From Isoetes taiwanensis (Eukaryota > Streptophyta > Lycopodiopsida > Isoetales > Isoetaceae), in contig JAJEKV010000045.1 of NCBI GenBank assembly GCA_021234155.1, positions 7,489,105 through 7,553,104 on the forward strand: a stretch of DNA of 64,000 bases, in the 5' to 3' direction. The translations under genes were made by a program, and so were the position numbers. Shown here one piece after another: positions 1-11,712 of the stretch. Positions within the stretch are counted from its first letter, which is position 1. Each line of letters opens with the position of its first letter. The notes below the pieces were generated by a model. The model saw nothing but the letters and a program-made list of their open reading frames with translations. It made no database searches and was not told the origin of the DNA.

Positions 1-1
1 C

Positions 2-3000
2 TTAATTTTTCCCCTGGTTTGGAAAGCAGGAGAAGATCCTGGTGATTATGAAATGCTGGTTGGAAGACCTTTTCTCCGACAGGCCAAGAGTATTCATTAC
101 TGGGCCACGGACCAGCTTGTTATCACTGACAGACATCTCAATGCCACAATGGATCTGGAAACTGGCAAATTAATCTCTGTCGAGAATGTTGAACCCTCCA
201 TCTCTGACACTGACTCTGAAGAAGCCCAAAATATATATCATGTTCAAGCTCCTCCAGCGGGTCTGCCTCTATCATCTTACCCTGAGTATGCTGATCCTTG
301 GGCTGACATGACGCTCGATCAGGACCAGGCTGTGGCGGCTCTCTTGGACCCCTACCTGGCTTCCTGCAATCGCATTCAACGTCTTGATCATTTTTCTGAT
401 CCACTTCCTTCCTCAGAGACAGTTGATGTTCATGCCGTCATGAAGCAACCCTTGCTTGATGACGCTCAGCAGCCTCTTTTCTTCACCACACAAAATGCTG
501 CTCCTCCCGTCATGCTTCAGCCTCCTGCTCATCAGATTCAGAACACGGAGGTTGTTCCTCATATACAAACTCCGGAAGTAGAAATCGTGGACATTGGTAA
601 CAACCAACCGGTCCGCTTAGCAGCTCATCTTCCGTTCACCTATAAAGCACGCGCAGTGACGCTGTTCAAAAAGTTCAAACATATTTTTGCTTGGAGCTAC
701 AAAGACCTGCGAGGTATCAAAAAAGAGTTGGGGGAACTCATTATTCCTACCAAACCTGATGCACGCCCCATCTAGCAACGACAGTACAGGCTGAACCCAA
801 ACTACCGTGACTGCGTCAAGGCCGAAATTGACAAACTCTTAGCTGCTGGCCTGATTTATGAGGTCAAACACTCTGAATGGGTGAGCCCCATCGTCATCGC
901 TCTCAAGCACAATGGCAAAATACGAGTTTGCGTGGATTACAGAAAACTCAATCAAGCTACGGAGTGTGATCACTTTCCGCTCCCCTTTACAGACCAGGTC
1001 CTTGAAGAAGTTGCTGGTCATGAGATGTACTCTTTCATGGATAGTTTCTCTGGGTACAATCAAATCTCTATCAAGCAGGAAGATCAACTCAAAACTACCT
1101 TCACCACCCCGTGGGGCACTTTTGCCTACAAGGTGGTACCTTTTGGTTTATCAAATTCTCCTTCGACTTTTCAGCATATCATGCTCTCTGTCTTTCAAGA
1201 CTTTATGAAGGATAAACCTTTTCTACAGATCTTTCAAGATGATTTTTCAGCCTACAGCTCCATGGATGATCATTTGGACAAATTGGAGCTTGTTTTTCAA
1301 ACATGTGATGAATCTGGTATTAGTCTCAATCTCGAGAAGTGCACTTTCTGTGTCACCTCCCGTGTTCTGTTGGGTCATGTGGTTAGTAAAGAAGGCATTA
1401 CCACGGATCCCCTAAAATTAGTTGTGTACTGAAAGCTCAAGCACCGTCTAATATCAAAGAGACACGCTCTTTCCTGGGTAAGGTAAATTACTATTCCACC
1501 TTCATTCCTGGACTTGCAGCTATTGCTGATCCCATTCATAAACTCACGGGTGATGAGGCTTGGAATCCCCAAGCGGAAGCTGCTTTTCAGAAGTTGAAGC
1601 TGTTATTTACTCAGGCTCCGGTACTTGTTCCTCCTCAATGGGACAAACCTTTTCATGTTCATGTTGATGTCTCTGCATTTGCAATTGGTGCTGTTCTTTC
1701 TCAGGCATATGATGATCACACGGATAAACCGATCCGCTATGCCAGCCGGAAACTCAATCCTGCTGAGCGCAACTATTCTGTCACGGAACGTGAAGCTTTG
1801 GGTTTAGTCTTCTGTGTCCAACGTTTTTGTCATTACTTGTTGGGCAGCCAGATCAAGTTCTTTGTTGACCATCAAGCTCTTCTATATTTGATCAACAAAG
1901 CCACGCCCACGGGCAGAATTGCTCGTTGGGTTCTTCTTCTGCAGGAATTCGCTCCTTTTGAAATTGTTCATAAGGCAGGCAAGTCTCATGTGGTGCCTGA
2001 TTATCTTTCACGCATCCACACGGATGATCCCTCCACGAGTGTTTCTGGCACCTTTCCCGACGCTCAATTATTCCTGGTCACGGCCACGCCCCATTGGTTT
2101 CACAACTTTCAGCAATATCTTCTCACTGGTGCTCTAGAAGATCCAACGCTCTCTCCAGAGAAGCTTCGCTCACGCTGTCGTCAATTTCTCCGAGAGGTCC
2201 GCGACTACACCATGGTTGCAGGTCATCTCTACAAACGCGGCAAAGACATGGTCCTCCGACGCTGTGTCCTCCCTCATGAGGTGCCCGATATTGTTCGACA
2301 AGCCCACGACGGGCTTGGTGGTGGTCATTTTAGTGGTGACGCCACGGCACGCAAAATTCTTCTGGCAGGATATTTCTGGCCCACGCTTTTCAAAGATGCC
2401 CACGCTTATGCTCGCACGTGTGACGTCTGTCAGCGTGTGGAGAAGCCCACGGCCCGTGACGCTCTTCCATTGATGCCGGTCGCCACGCCACTACCCTTCA
2501 GCAAATGGGGAATGGACTTTGTGGGGCCCATGGACCCACCGGCGCGGCACACCCGTGCCCGCTATATTCTGGTCATCACGGATTATGCTACCAAATGGGC
2601 CGAGGCTTGTGCACTTCCAGACAACACGGCTGCCAGCACAGCTAAGGTTCTCTACACGCACATCATCACACGTTTTGGTTGTCCGACGGAACTTGTTAGT
2701 GATCGTGACGTGCATTTTGTCAATCATACCATCAAGGAGCTGATGGATTATCTTCACATCCAGCACCGGAAGAGTACACCTTACTATCCTCAAGGCAATG
2801 GCTTGGCTGAAAGTACCAACAAAACCCTCATCACAGTTCTCAATAAAATTTGTGACGCTTCGCGAACAGATTGGCAGGACAAGTTGCCTACTGTTCTTTG
2901 GGCTTACAACACTAGTTTCAAAATCGCTACTGGTCACACTCCTTTCAAACTGGTTTATGGTCAAGAAGCTCTCATGCCTTTTGAATATATTCTTCCAACT

Positions 3001-3420
3001 CTCCGTTTTCAACTTGCTACAGCACATAATCCACCTGCTGCACTCAAGGAAAGGGTTTATCAGTTGGAACAGTTGGATGAACTTAGGCGTGATGCTTACA
3101 TTCGTGTTCTTCATGGACAAAAGTTGCAAAAATCTTTGCATGACAAAAGACTTAAGACAAAAACATTCAAAGAAGGAGATTTGGTTCTTCTTTATGATTC
3201 ACGTTACAAAAAATTTCCGGGCAAGTTAAAGTTTAGATGGCTTGGTCCTTATCAAATTGTTCAAGTGGTGCAACCCAGTGTTTTCAAGCTAGCCGAATTA
3301 GATGGCACTCCATTACCTACTCTTGTTAATGGCTTTCGCCTTAAACCTTTTCATACAGAAGTTACGGCCAGTTCTACTCATGATGCACAACAAAGTTCTG
3401 ATAACACAGACAGTGACTAA
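2..3420 (+). pseudogene. Ty3/gypsy retrotransposon pol (protease tail, RT, RNase H, integrase), broken
   Basis: The 3' part of a gypsy-type polyprotein that copies element RNA to DNA and integrates it. The reading frame is open from base 2. A GRPFLR motif at about 60 is the end of an aspartic protease. RT follows (CVDYRKLN at about 928, FMDSFSGYNQI at about 1035, an FQDD active-site box at about 1235). RNase H (HVDVSAFAIGAVLSQ, TEREALG, VDHQALLYL) lies at 1655-1890. Integrase has an HHCC zinc motif at 2310-2440, D-D-E core residues (MDFVGP, SDRDVHF, LAEST) at 2510-2815, and a GPY-type tail at 3170-3270. I see no chromodomain. The frame is broken by TAG at 773-775 (upstream and downstream protein are collinear) and by a frameshift near 1425. 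FQDD replaces the usual Y-I/V-DD. The 5' LTR and gag lie outside the window. Family assignment is secure; lineage is not. Confidence 0.93.
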
Positions 3421-3531
3421 AAGAGGCATATTTATATTACTAGAGGCAAATTTACAAAATGTGAGCCGAATCTCACTAAATTCCGCTATGAGCCGAAGCT
3501 CTATTTACAAAATCCTAAAGAGAAAAACCCT

Positions 3532-3888
3532 CTACTCCGGGTTTGGAGCAGAGGTGATGCACAGGATGTGGTAGTAGTTCTGCTCTGGATCCCAGCGCAG
3601 ATGAACCACCACCTCCATGGCGTTGGTCATGGGGTGGGGATGTTCAGCCATTCCCTCGCACCACCCGTCCATTGCAATGCCACAGTTGTGGCATTTCCAC
3701 AGATCCAAGCAATTCATTTTGCATGTTATCCACTCTTGACAGTTCGTTGGCATAGTGCAATCTTCGTTCAATCCGGCTGCTGCCATGCTCATCATCGCCA
3801 AGGGTGTCTCTGCTCTGCCCACTGCTCGTCTTTTATAGTCCAACCGACGGGACTCTTGTCGACGTGGTCCAATCGGAAAATTTGCCAA
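3532..3888 (-). CDS. Small cysteine-containing ORF, antisense, downstream of gypsy pol
   Basis: An open frame of 118 codons; a likelier start is the internal ATG at 3795 (about 87 aa). No known domain recognised. It has a C/H-rich middle (ITCKMN, DLWKCHNCG) and a C-terminal VVVHLRWDPE. The same order of motifs (ITCTMN, DLCRC, VVIHLIWNPE) occurs in the small minus-strand ORF at 9066-9296, so the two are probably relatives; selection on the protein would explain this better than chance. It lies between pol and a sense ORF of the same presumed element, on the opposite strand. An antisense extra ORF in this place is known from some Tat-lineage gypsy elements. Function unknown. Confidence 0.5.
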   Translation of the reverse strand: MANFPIGPRRQESRRLDYKRRAVGRAETPLAMMSMAAAGLNEDCTMPTNCQEWITCKMNCLDLWKCHNCGIAMDGWCEGMAEHPHPMTNAMEVVVHLRWDPEQNYYHILCITSAPNPE

Positions 3889-4335
3889 CGTGGTTGCAAT
3901 GCAAGGCTGTTTCTAAATGGAGAATCTTTTCTCCCGCCGCATATCTAGCCATGGTACCTTCTGACACCTTCGTTTTAATGATATCCCACTTTGAGTTGCC
4001 AGCATTAAATGACATTCCTTCTTTTCACGCCCGTCGAACATTAATGTGTGTCCCTTCGCCAGCTGTCACATCCGATCATTCTCTTACGTCTCATCTCCAT
4101 CGTTCATTGCTTCTCCCTTTACCGTTTGGGGACTTAGCCAAAAGTTTGCCTCTCAATCGCCTCTTTTGCATCTGTTGCCACCTGGCATCATCAACGGTTG
4201 CCGGTTCATCCTCATCATGCCCCTTCGCCAACACTTGTGCGCCCTAAAACCTTTTCGCCTATCTGCGTTTTCGTCTTTTGCTCTCCGCTCTCCGCCTTCT
4301 CAAGACAGTTCTTTCTGTTCTGACGCTCTTTGCCA

Positions 4336-7048
4336 TGGCTGCTGCACCCAAATTTCCTATCCTTCAAGCTTCTACTCCAAGGGATCCGACTCTTTTCGAG
4401 GCTGTGTCCTTCTCGACACCCACCTTTTGCGAGGCCCTTGTTGGTCCGAGTCGTGAAGTGGCGGAACGCCAGAAGCTTTATGAATTTTCACAGCTGGACC
4501 TCCCGGCACCAAATCCAGAGCAATTGAAATAGTTCGTTGCTCATATCGTCAACAGCCCGGAAGGATATGCTACTGTGGTCGATGGCACCACCATTCTGCT
4601 TACTCAGCCCCTGATTTCTAAGGTATTCCATATTCCTTTGCAAAAACCTTCTTTATCTTGGGCTGCCTTACAGGACATAGATGTTACTCAGTTCGGCGCT
4701 CCTGCTTATCAAGCAAACATGCATCGCCTCACCAACATTGCAAAGAGCCACGACACTTTTGTAAAGTTTCTGTGGCGCAAATTGCTTGGGTATTCTATCA
4801 AGAACACCCATATCAATAAGCCGTTCTATAATGTTGTGATCACAACCATCCACTCCATTCACCATATTGATTGGCCACAAATGCTGTTCTACCGCCTCCT
4901 TCATGAAGTGGATCGCATTAGGGCTGCCCGCTCTTCTGTCTTTGAAGCCTCAGTGGGTGGCCATCTTCAAGCCCTCATCTGTCATTACCTTCCTCATCCT
5001 CGGTCCCCGACCACATCTCGTACCACCACTCATCAATCTTTTCATTCTCTTCCTCACAACCAACAGGCTGGAACTTCATGCCTTTCTTCCCCTGCTCATG
5101 TTCAACAAAACGCCACGCATGTCACTGTCTCCTCTTCCTCCACTGAAACCATGCCCTCCACTTCCAGTCAGGTCTCTCAAACATCTCAGACAAGGCAGCA
5201 ACAGGAAGTCCTCATGAATGGTGTTCAAGCGTCCCTGGAGGCCTCGGATGTGGTTCACAGAGACCTTCAAGCTGCCAACACGCAAGTTCAGTCCCTAGAA
5301 GACAAACTTCAAGAAAAGCACGAGGCTCTCTTAAAGGCCCGTGAAGATCTCAAACTTGCACAAGATCAGAACAGCCTGCTTGCTGATCAACAGGCTCAGT
5401 TGCAGTCCTCAATTCAGGAATTGCTAGAGCACGTCAAGGTCCGGGATACCCTAAGGACAAAGACCTTGCCAAACTAAATACTTTGTATTCCGAGCTTTCT
5501 CAGAGTTACCGCACACAAGTTCAGGACCTCACAGAACGTGATACTCGAATCACCTCTTTAGAAGCTCAGCTGTCCACGCTGACCTCTAAACTCACGCCTC
5601 TCCAAGATCAGCTTACGGAGGCTCAGAAACAGAAAATTATTGATGACGCCGAGATTGCCACGCTTCGCCTCAACACTCCTGGGCAATCCTCTTCACATGG
5701 CCCGCTCTCTCATAAAAGGGTCCGGGATCAGTCACGCCTTCTGTTAGAGAAAGAGAACCGGATCCGTGACCTTGAACATCAGCTACAGCAAGCTGTTCAG
5801 TCTGCCGAAGAGGCCCAAAATAAACATGAGGGATATATTGATATTGCTACCCGCATCCCTATGGATTTCTCCACTCCTTCCAGTTATCTGGACTATGTGG
5901 TTGCCAGACGCCACCTTTTTCTTCTGAAGTGGTACGCGGCTGACGGCCAGATCAATCAACAGCCACTCCGCCGTGCGGATTTTCTAAGGATCTGGCCGGG
6001 TTTTTCTATCGAAGACAAAGGTTTACTTTGTGCCCTTTTGGTTTTTGATCAGATTGCCTGTGAAGATCCGGATTTAGTCAACTTCCGAGTTGTTCAATCA
6101 ATGGCTTATGTTTTTCATGACTTCTATCTGGCTGATCTCCACGATAAATTCCAAGATGAGGCCCATCGTGTTTTTAGAGGCAACTCCCATGCTGCTTGGT
6201 TGTTATCGCCAACCAACCCGTATTTCAAGGATCATGATCAGTCTCAGGCTTTTGAACAGGAGTACATGCCTGAACTTGCTCAGCACTTACCTCTGTGGCA
6301 GGCTGAAACATTGGAACAGGTACGAAGAAATTTAGCGCATCCTGAGGATCTTGAGTTTGCACAAATTTATATGCAACACTTGGGAGGCTACAATCAACTG
6401 CGTGGCCTTCTGGACAGCAAGACCATTCCAACAGGTTGGGTTAATCCTCCTGTCTATACTCCACTCTCTGCTTCAGAGTGGGACCATTGGTGTCGTGCTC
6501 TTGATCAGGATCTTATTCGTGAATTCAGGGACATGGCTCAGCAACCCACGCCCACCATATGCTTCCTTAGGAGTGCCTCCACGCCCCCGGTTTCTCTCTT
6601 CTGAATGGCGTCTTCCCTTTTGGAGAAGGTCATGGATGGCCACGCTGGGTGGACTCCGCCTCAGATCTCGACGGATCTCCGGTGGGATCCCCGTTTTGTC
6701 AGACGCTCCAATTGGGAGGATGGTGCAATCCTGGACAACACTTTAAATTGGATTTATATTGCAAATGAGCGTGGTTGGCAAAAGCCCGCTGAAACCATCA
6801 TTCAATTAAATTGGGATTATGTCTATTCCAAAATCGCGCCGCATAAGCATTTTATTGACCATTATATTGAATTAACCACACTTTTGCACTGTGTTCATTT
6901 TCGGGCTAGGAAGATGCATTTTATGTTGAAATGCAAAGGCATTCAAATATTCGATGCAAATGACCCATATTATGACATAATGTTGGCAATAGAAAAAGCA
7001 GGAAATTGCTTATTAATTCACACATTCACGGACGACAACGAAATCTAA
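4336..7048 (+). pseudogene. Extra ORF downstream of gypsy pol, coiled-coil protein, broken
   Basis: A protein-like frame begins at ATG 4336 (MAAAPKFPIL), meets an in-frame TAG at 4530-4532, continues in the same frame to about 5450, shifts frame, runs to about 6590, shifts again and ends at 7048. In total about 890 codons. The N-terminal third is globular. A Q/E/L-rich stretch from about 5230 to 5830 has long heptad-like coiled-coil character (for example IQELLEHVKVRD, ITSLEAQLSTLTSKL). A globular C-terminal part follows, rich in W and Y. I do not recognise the family. Its place 3' of pol fits an additional ORF of the retrotransposon, but it could be the gag of another element. The first nonsense codon, like the one in pol, is TAG, as expected from C-to-T change in CAG. 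Confidence 0.5.
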
Positions 7049-7235
7049 ACATTGAAATTGTAATGCTTTACGAATAAATAACAGCAAGCAAGTTGCTACA
7101 AAACAGAGATTTGCGTGGTTCAAATCGCGCGTGGCGCGATTTGCTTGGCATAAATAATGCATTACTAGTAATGGTGCCCAGCGTTGCTGGGCATAAATTG
7201 AGAGCCTGTAAATGCTTTGGGATGCAGTGAGAAAA
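7049..7235. other. Spacer with one GC palindrome
   Basis: No gene seen. An A/T-rich stretch containing one copy of the GCGC-centred palindrome described at 11.7-15.4 kb (here 7121-7143, AAATCGCGCGTGGCGCGATT). The gypsy element may end somewhere here, but I could not define LTR borders. Confidence 0.5.
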
Positions 7236-8900
7236 GCCCTATCCCTTTCCCTTTCCCTTTTGTTCTATCCCGCATTTCATTTTTTCTTATTTTCTCTACT
7301 TTTTTTTTTCTTTTCCTTTTTTTTTCTCGTCTTTCTCACATGTTTCCTTGTTTCCCCATCCCTTTCCTTCCCCCTTCCTTCTTCCCGATAACCTTTTTCC
7401 ATTCCCTTTTTCCACCTTTTCCCTCTTCTCTTTTTTCTTTTTTCTTTTCCCTTCCCCTTTCTCTTTTTTTATGCCTTCTCTTTTCCCCACCCTTTTTTTT
7501 CTCAACCTTTTACTCTTTCGCCCTTTTCCATGCCTATTTTCCCTTCTCTTTTTCTATTTTTCCCACTCTTTTCCTCCTTTTCTTGTGTGCCCTTTTCCCT
7601 TCCATTTTTCTTTTCCCCCTCCCGTTTTCCATGCCATTTTTACCTTCCCTTTTTCCATCTCCTCACCCTTTCCCTCTTTCCCTTTTCCATTTTCCCTTTT
7701 TCTCTTCCCCTTTTCCATTTTCCTCATTTTCTTTTTCCCGTGCCTCTCTCTCTTTCCTCCCTTTTCCATTCTTTTTTCTTTTCTATTTCCCTTTTCCCAT
7801 GACCTTTTTCCCACCATTTTCTTCTTTCTATTTTTTCCGTGCTTCCTTTTCCTCCTTTTCCCACCCTTTCCCTCTTCCCGTGCAATTTTCCCTTCTTTCA
7901 ACCCTTCCTTTTTCTTTTCTCTTTTCCTTTTCTCATGTCCTTTTTCCCTTTCCCTCCCCTCCATCACTCCCCTGCTTCCCTTTCCCTTTCCCTTTTTTCC
8001 CGTTTCCTTTTCTTGATGGATTTTTTTCTTTTCATTTTCCTCCTTTGCCGATCCTTTTCCTGTGCACTTTTTCCTTCCTTTCCTTTTCCTTTTCCCTTTT
8101 TCCATGCCTTTTGCACATTTGTTTTATTCTCTTATTTCCTATACCCATTTTCCTCTTTCCCCACCCTTCCTCTCTTGCCCCTTTTCTTTTCCCTTTTTTC
8201 TTTTTTCCCTTTCTTCACCATTTTCCTCTTCCCTTTTCTCTCATGCCCTTCCCCCCTTCCCTTTTCTCGTTTCCCTCTTTCTTTTTCCTTGTCACCTTTA
8301 CCTAGGTTCCCTTTCCCCCTTTTCCCTTTCCTTTTTCTTTCTTCTCACTTTCCCTTTTTCTATGCCCCTTTTCTTTTCCCCTCTCCCCATCATTTTCTTG
8401 TTCCCCCTTGTCCCTTCCATTTTCCTCATTTTTCTAACCTTTCACTCTTCCCCTTTTCTTGAGGCGTTTTTTCCCTTCCCTTTCCCTCTCTTTTTTTTTT
8501 CCTTTTCCTATGCCATTTGTCCCTTCCTTTTCCTCTTTCCTCAACGATTCTCTTTTTCCCCCTTTTCCTATGTTCCTTCCTTTTCCCATGCTTTTTTTCT
8601 CCTCCCCTTTTCTATGCTTTTTTTCTCCTTCATTTTCTCCTTTTTTCAACCTTTTCCTCTTTCCTTTTTTTCATGCCCTTTCCGTTTACCTTTTACACTT
8701 TATCTCTTCCTCCTTCCCTCGTGCCCTTTTCCCAGGTTCCCTTTCCCTTTTTCGTTTTCCATGCCTTTTTCTCTTCTCTTATCCCCACCCTTTTCCCTTT
8801 TCCTTTTACCCTTTTCCCTTTTCCCCATGCCTTTTTGCCCTTCACATTCTCTCTTTCCACTTCCCTTTTCCTTTTCCCCCTTTTCATTTACCCTTTCCCC
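7236..8900. repeat. Polypyrimidine tract, 1.67 kb, with CATGCC punctuation
   Basis: Almost pure C/T on the plus strand: irregular TTTTCCC/CCCTTTTCC units, broken every few tens of bases by short CATGCC, CGTGCC or CATG words. It gives long but meaningless open frames rich in F, P, S and L (plus strand) or K, E, G and R (minus strand). Its right end runs into a conserved cap at 8901-9010. The same cap with a shorter tract lies inverted at 59.2-59.55 kb, so this is one repeat family and not a lone microsatellite. Such mirror-like purine/pyrimidine tracts can form triplex (H-) DNA. Confidence 0.9.
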
Positions 8901-9010
8901 TTAAGAGATCGACGCAGGACCAATCACAGTGTTGGTAAGTCGTGCAATAAATCTAGGCCTTCGGATGCATCCAGATGATCTCAGCCATTCAAATTAGGGC
9001 TCGGTGCACT
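8901..9010. repeat. Conserved cap of the polypyrimidine element
   Basis: About 110 bp directly after the tract (begins TTAAGAGATCGACGCAGGAC). Read as the reverse complement it closely matches about 59,180-59,290: the order CCCTAATTTG, ATGGC, GATCAT, TGCATC, GATTTATTGCAC, GATTGG, GATCTCTTAAG is kept in both. A shared unique sequence beside two separate tracts points to a transposed or duplicated element with a defined end. Confidence 0.7.
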
Positions 9011-9065
9011 ACGCACTTACGGTATAACATTATAATATAAGATAATAGAACATAAACTTAAAAAA

Positions 9066-9296
9066 CTAATCCGATTCATCGTCGTCAGGCGCTGCAGGCG
9101 GTCCTGAGATCCTGTCGATCATGAACAAACCATGCTCTGGATTCCATATAAGATGGATTACAACATCAAAGGGATCAGGATAGAAGCGGACGGGATTCAT
9201 AGCAACGACATCAAGCCAGTCCTGAAGTTCTATTTCTAGCTCGCGGCACCTGCAGAGGTCCGCATGGTTCATCGTGCAGGTAATAGAATGTGCCAT
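9066..9296 (-). CDS. Small protein, relative of the ORF at 3532-3888
   Basis: An intact 76-codon frame from ATG at 9296. It has a short Cys-containing N-terminus (ITCTMN, DLCRC), a central hydrophobic stretch, VVIHLIWNPEHGLF, and an acidic tail (DDDESD). The motif order matches the antisense small ORF beside the gypsy pol. It sits between the polypyrimidine cap and the 3' end of the ParB-like gene, on the same strand as that gene. No function known to me. It may be a leftover of a second copy of the gypsy element's extra ORF, or a small host gene picked up by the element. Confidence 0.5.
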   Translation of the reverse strand: MAHSITCTMNHADLCRCRELEIELQDWLDVVAMNPVRFYPDPFDVVIHLIWNPEHGLFMIDRISGPPAAPDDDESD

Positions 9297-9684
9297 AATA
9301 ACAAGCAGAAGGCGGAGACCGAAGCCGATGGTTTGCCAATTTCATGCATACCTATTTATACACACCTAAATTATTGACGGTAAATACATACAAATTATTG
9401 CAAGTATAGCAACTCATACACATAATATAAAAAAAAAAAATACGTACAAAGAACCAATAATGCTGATTTAAGAACACAATATATATTCAAAACCTTTCGT
9501 GTAAAGTATATTTCATATTCAAAGCTTTTTGGAAAGTGTATTTCCTGTATACATATATATATCAAAAAAGTTCTCTTTCTAGAACGATTTTCTCAAGGTC
9601 CCTGTCAATTTCCCCTGTCCGATCAAGTTGCGGGTATAGTGTTTGTATCTCTTCGACCGTTGTAGTTTGTAAAATGCATGGATA

Positions 9685-11656
9685 TCAAAAAAAAGGAACT
9701 TTGTTACGATACCTTTCTTCTTCTTCATTCCCCTTGTTGTCTTCTTCTGTTGCATCCTTATTCTGAGTTGTCTCCGCTCTGATAGAAGCACCAACCACAT
9801 CAGTTGAGATCTGTACAGTGTGAACTATGCTTGATAGTTCATTACTCTTTACGCTAACCTGGCTAGTGTTTTCAGATTTGGAGTCTGCTTCATCATCATT
9901 ATTGATATTATCATCATCCTTGTTATCTTCATCCTGTTCTATATTTTCAGGGCCAAGGATGTTCACAGGGATGTCGATAGGTACTTGGTGAACTGGCTGC
10001 TCTTCGGTTTCATCCATGATGTTGTGGCCAATGAATAGCTTTCTCATATTCTCCCGTTCCTTTAGCAAATCTGCAGGTATTTCGGCCTTAGAGGTAGAAG
10101 CTTTGCTTTTTGCACTGCCGATTGGTCCCCTAGTTGCTTCCTCTAGTACTTTCTCAAAGAAGAGGTCCAAGAAATTTTTGGCTCGATCATCGGAGACGAC
10201 GCTCTGACATTTCCTTGCTAACTTCAAAGCTTCTCTACCGATGTAACCTCCAACGTGAAGTTCCCAGCAAGTTGTTCCCAATGGACAAAATGCTTCAATG
10301 AGATACTGGGAAAGATCCATAGAGAACCCGTTCTTGTTTAGCTTACCCTTATGTGAAGTTAGGAGCTCATACTTAATGTGGCCCACAAGAATTGGGTCGT
10401 TCTCGTTTTCATCCTCTTCTTCCTCTTCTTCCTCTAACTCTTCCACGACCTTGACACCCTTCCCCTTGTCTTCTTGCTCCAGATAGAAGACGTTTCGCAT
10501 GATGCGTTGCACTGCCATGCTAGTTTGTCTCCATCTGGTTTTCCCTTGAGCCTTTCATATTCCTTATCATCCATCATGGCTATCATAATTATAAGCACAT
10601 GAAAAATTTTACTTTCTGTGCTGAAGTCATTGTCCCTGTTTTCATCTATGAGGATCGCCTGTCGTATGACTTTCACGCATTCTAAGTCATTCGCAGCAGT
10701 TAGAGCATATGCATAGGACATGTCGGAGGGACATATAGTGACAATTGTGTAGTTCATCTCCGTGGTGAAACCATTGCATATGTTGAAGAACGTATTATAG
10801 TCATCAAGCGACCATCTGGTGCCTCGGCTATCAAGGACGAAGAGTGTGATATCATGGGGACCTGGACCCACTTCTGGCAAGGCACACTTGAAACCAGTGG
10901 ACACTTGATAAAAGAAAGTGGATTCCGTCTCCGGAGTCTGCTTCACCATCGCGACTTTTCGTTTCAAGTCGGATGCAACTTTAGTGTGAAGCCCACTGAT
11001 CTTTGCAACATTCTTCAACTTCTGCTGCTTGACAAAGTCCTTGGACCAAAATACATACTTCTTTAGGTCGTCGTTGGAGACGTTATACTTTTGCATGAGT
11101 CCTAACTCCGACAACGACCACTCTGATGTAAGCCTTTGTAATTCCTCACCAACTGCCTTCTTGAGCACTCTAATATTCTTCAGCTCGTCGCATGCATCTT
11201 TAAATGATTCCAGAGCCTTTGCTGCCGAGGTTTTCTTGTAAAGAATTTCCTTTCTGATTAACCCGTCCAGAACTGAGATCAGCTCTTGATCATCCAATCC
11301 CTGAGCCTTCCTCATCTCTGTTATATGTATATCAAAAATTGATGTCTCAACAGGAGGAAATCTTCCTTGTGAATCTGGCAACTTCTTCTCGACGTAGGCA
11401 TCCCAGAATTCATTCCATTTCTCCCATACTGGATCTGAAGCAAATACTATCTTGCAGGCATCCTTGGGCACAGTTGGTTCCTCGGAAGCATCGCCCTTGG
11501 TTCATGCTCTTGGTTTTGTCCTGTATTATCGTCTGACTAAGTGTCCTCTCCAGCAACTTGAATTCAGCGTTTTTGGACTGGCCCTGTCTGGTTGGCATTG
11601 GCTTCCCATATTCAATCCACTAGTTCTGAGCATGTCGAAGTTGCTCTATATAGGGA
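9685..11656 (-). CDS. C-terminal part (exon 3) of ParB-like/DNA-methylase-like gene, frameshifted
   Basis: Continues the gene of 12143-13996. The acceptor TTGCAG lies just above 11656, and joining to the donor at 12141-12142 keeps phase. An early in-frame TAG lies in the collinear protein (QN*WIEYG, near 11620), a frameshift near 11490 separates it from the 345-codon frame 11471-10434, and a second frameshift near 10520 leads into 10518-9685. In the 345-codon frame, an LFVLDSRGTRWSLDDY segment stands where N4/N6 DNA methylases have a DPPY box. Further on come GTTCWELHVGG and GREALKLARKC, which resemble the FGxGTT...AA.xLGR SAM-binding end of that fold. An E/D-run (about 10,390-10,440) and an acidic Ser-rich tail follow. 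The catalytic DPPY is not present, so activity is doubtful. The family call is inference from motif order; the 3' end is uncertain. Confidence 0.55.
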
Positions 11657-11712
11657 CTGCAAGGAGTTACCTTGTTAGCTTCATAATCGTGAATGAAATA
11701 AATCCTTCTAGT

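Noticed and set aside
2491-3141. 216-codon minus-strand frame under pol
   Set aside because: Shadow of the integrase frame; no motif, and pol on the plus strand explains the sequence.
7217-8904. Long open frames (up to 362 codons) in both strands
   Set aside because: Pure translations of the polypyrimidine tract (F/P/S/L or K/E/G/R only); no protein-like composition.
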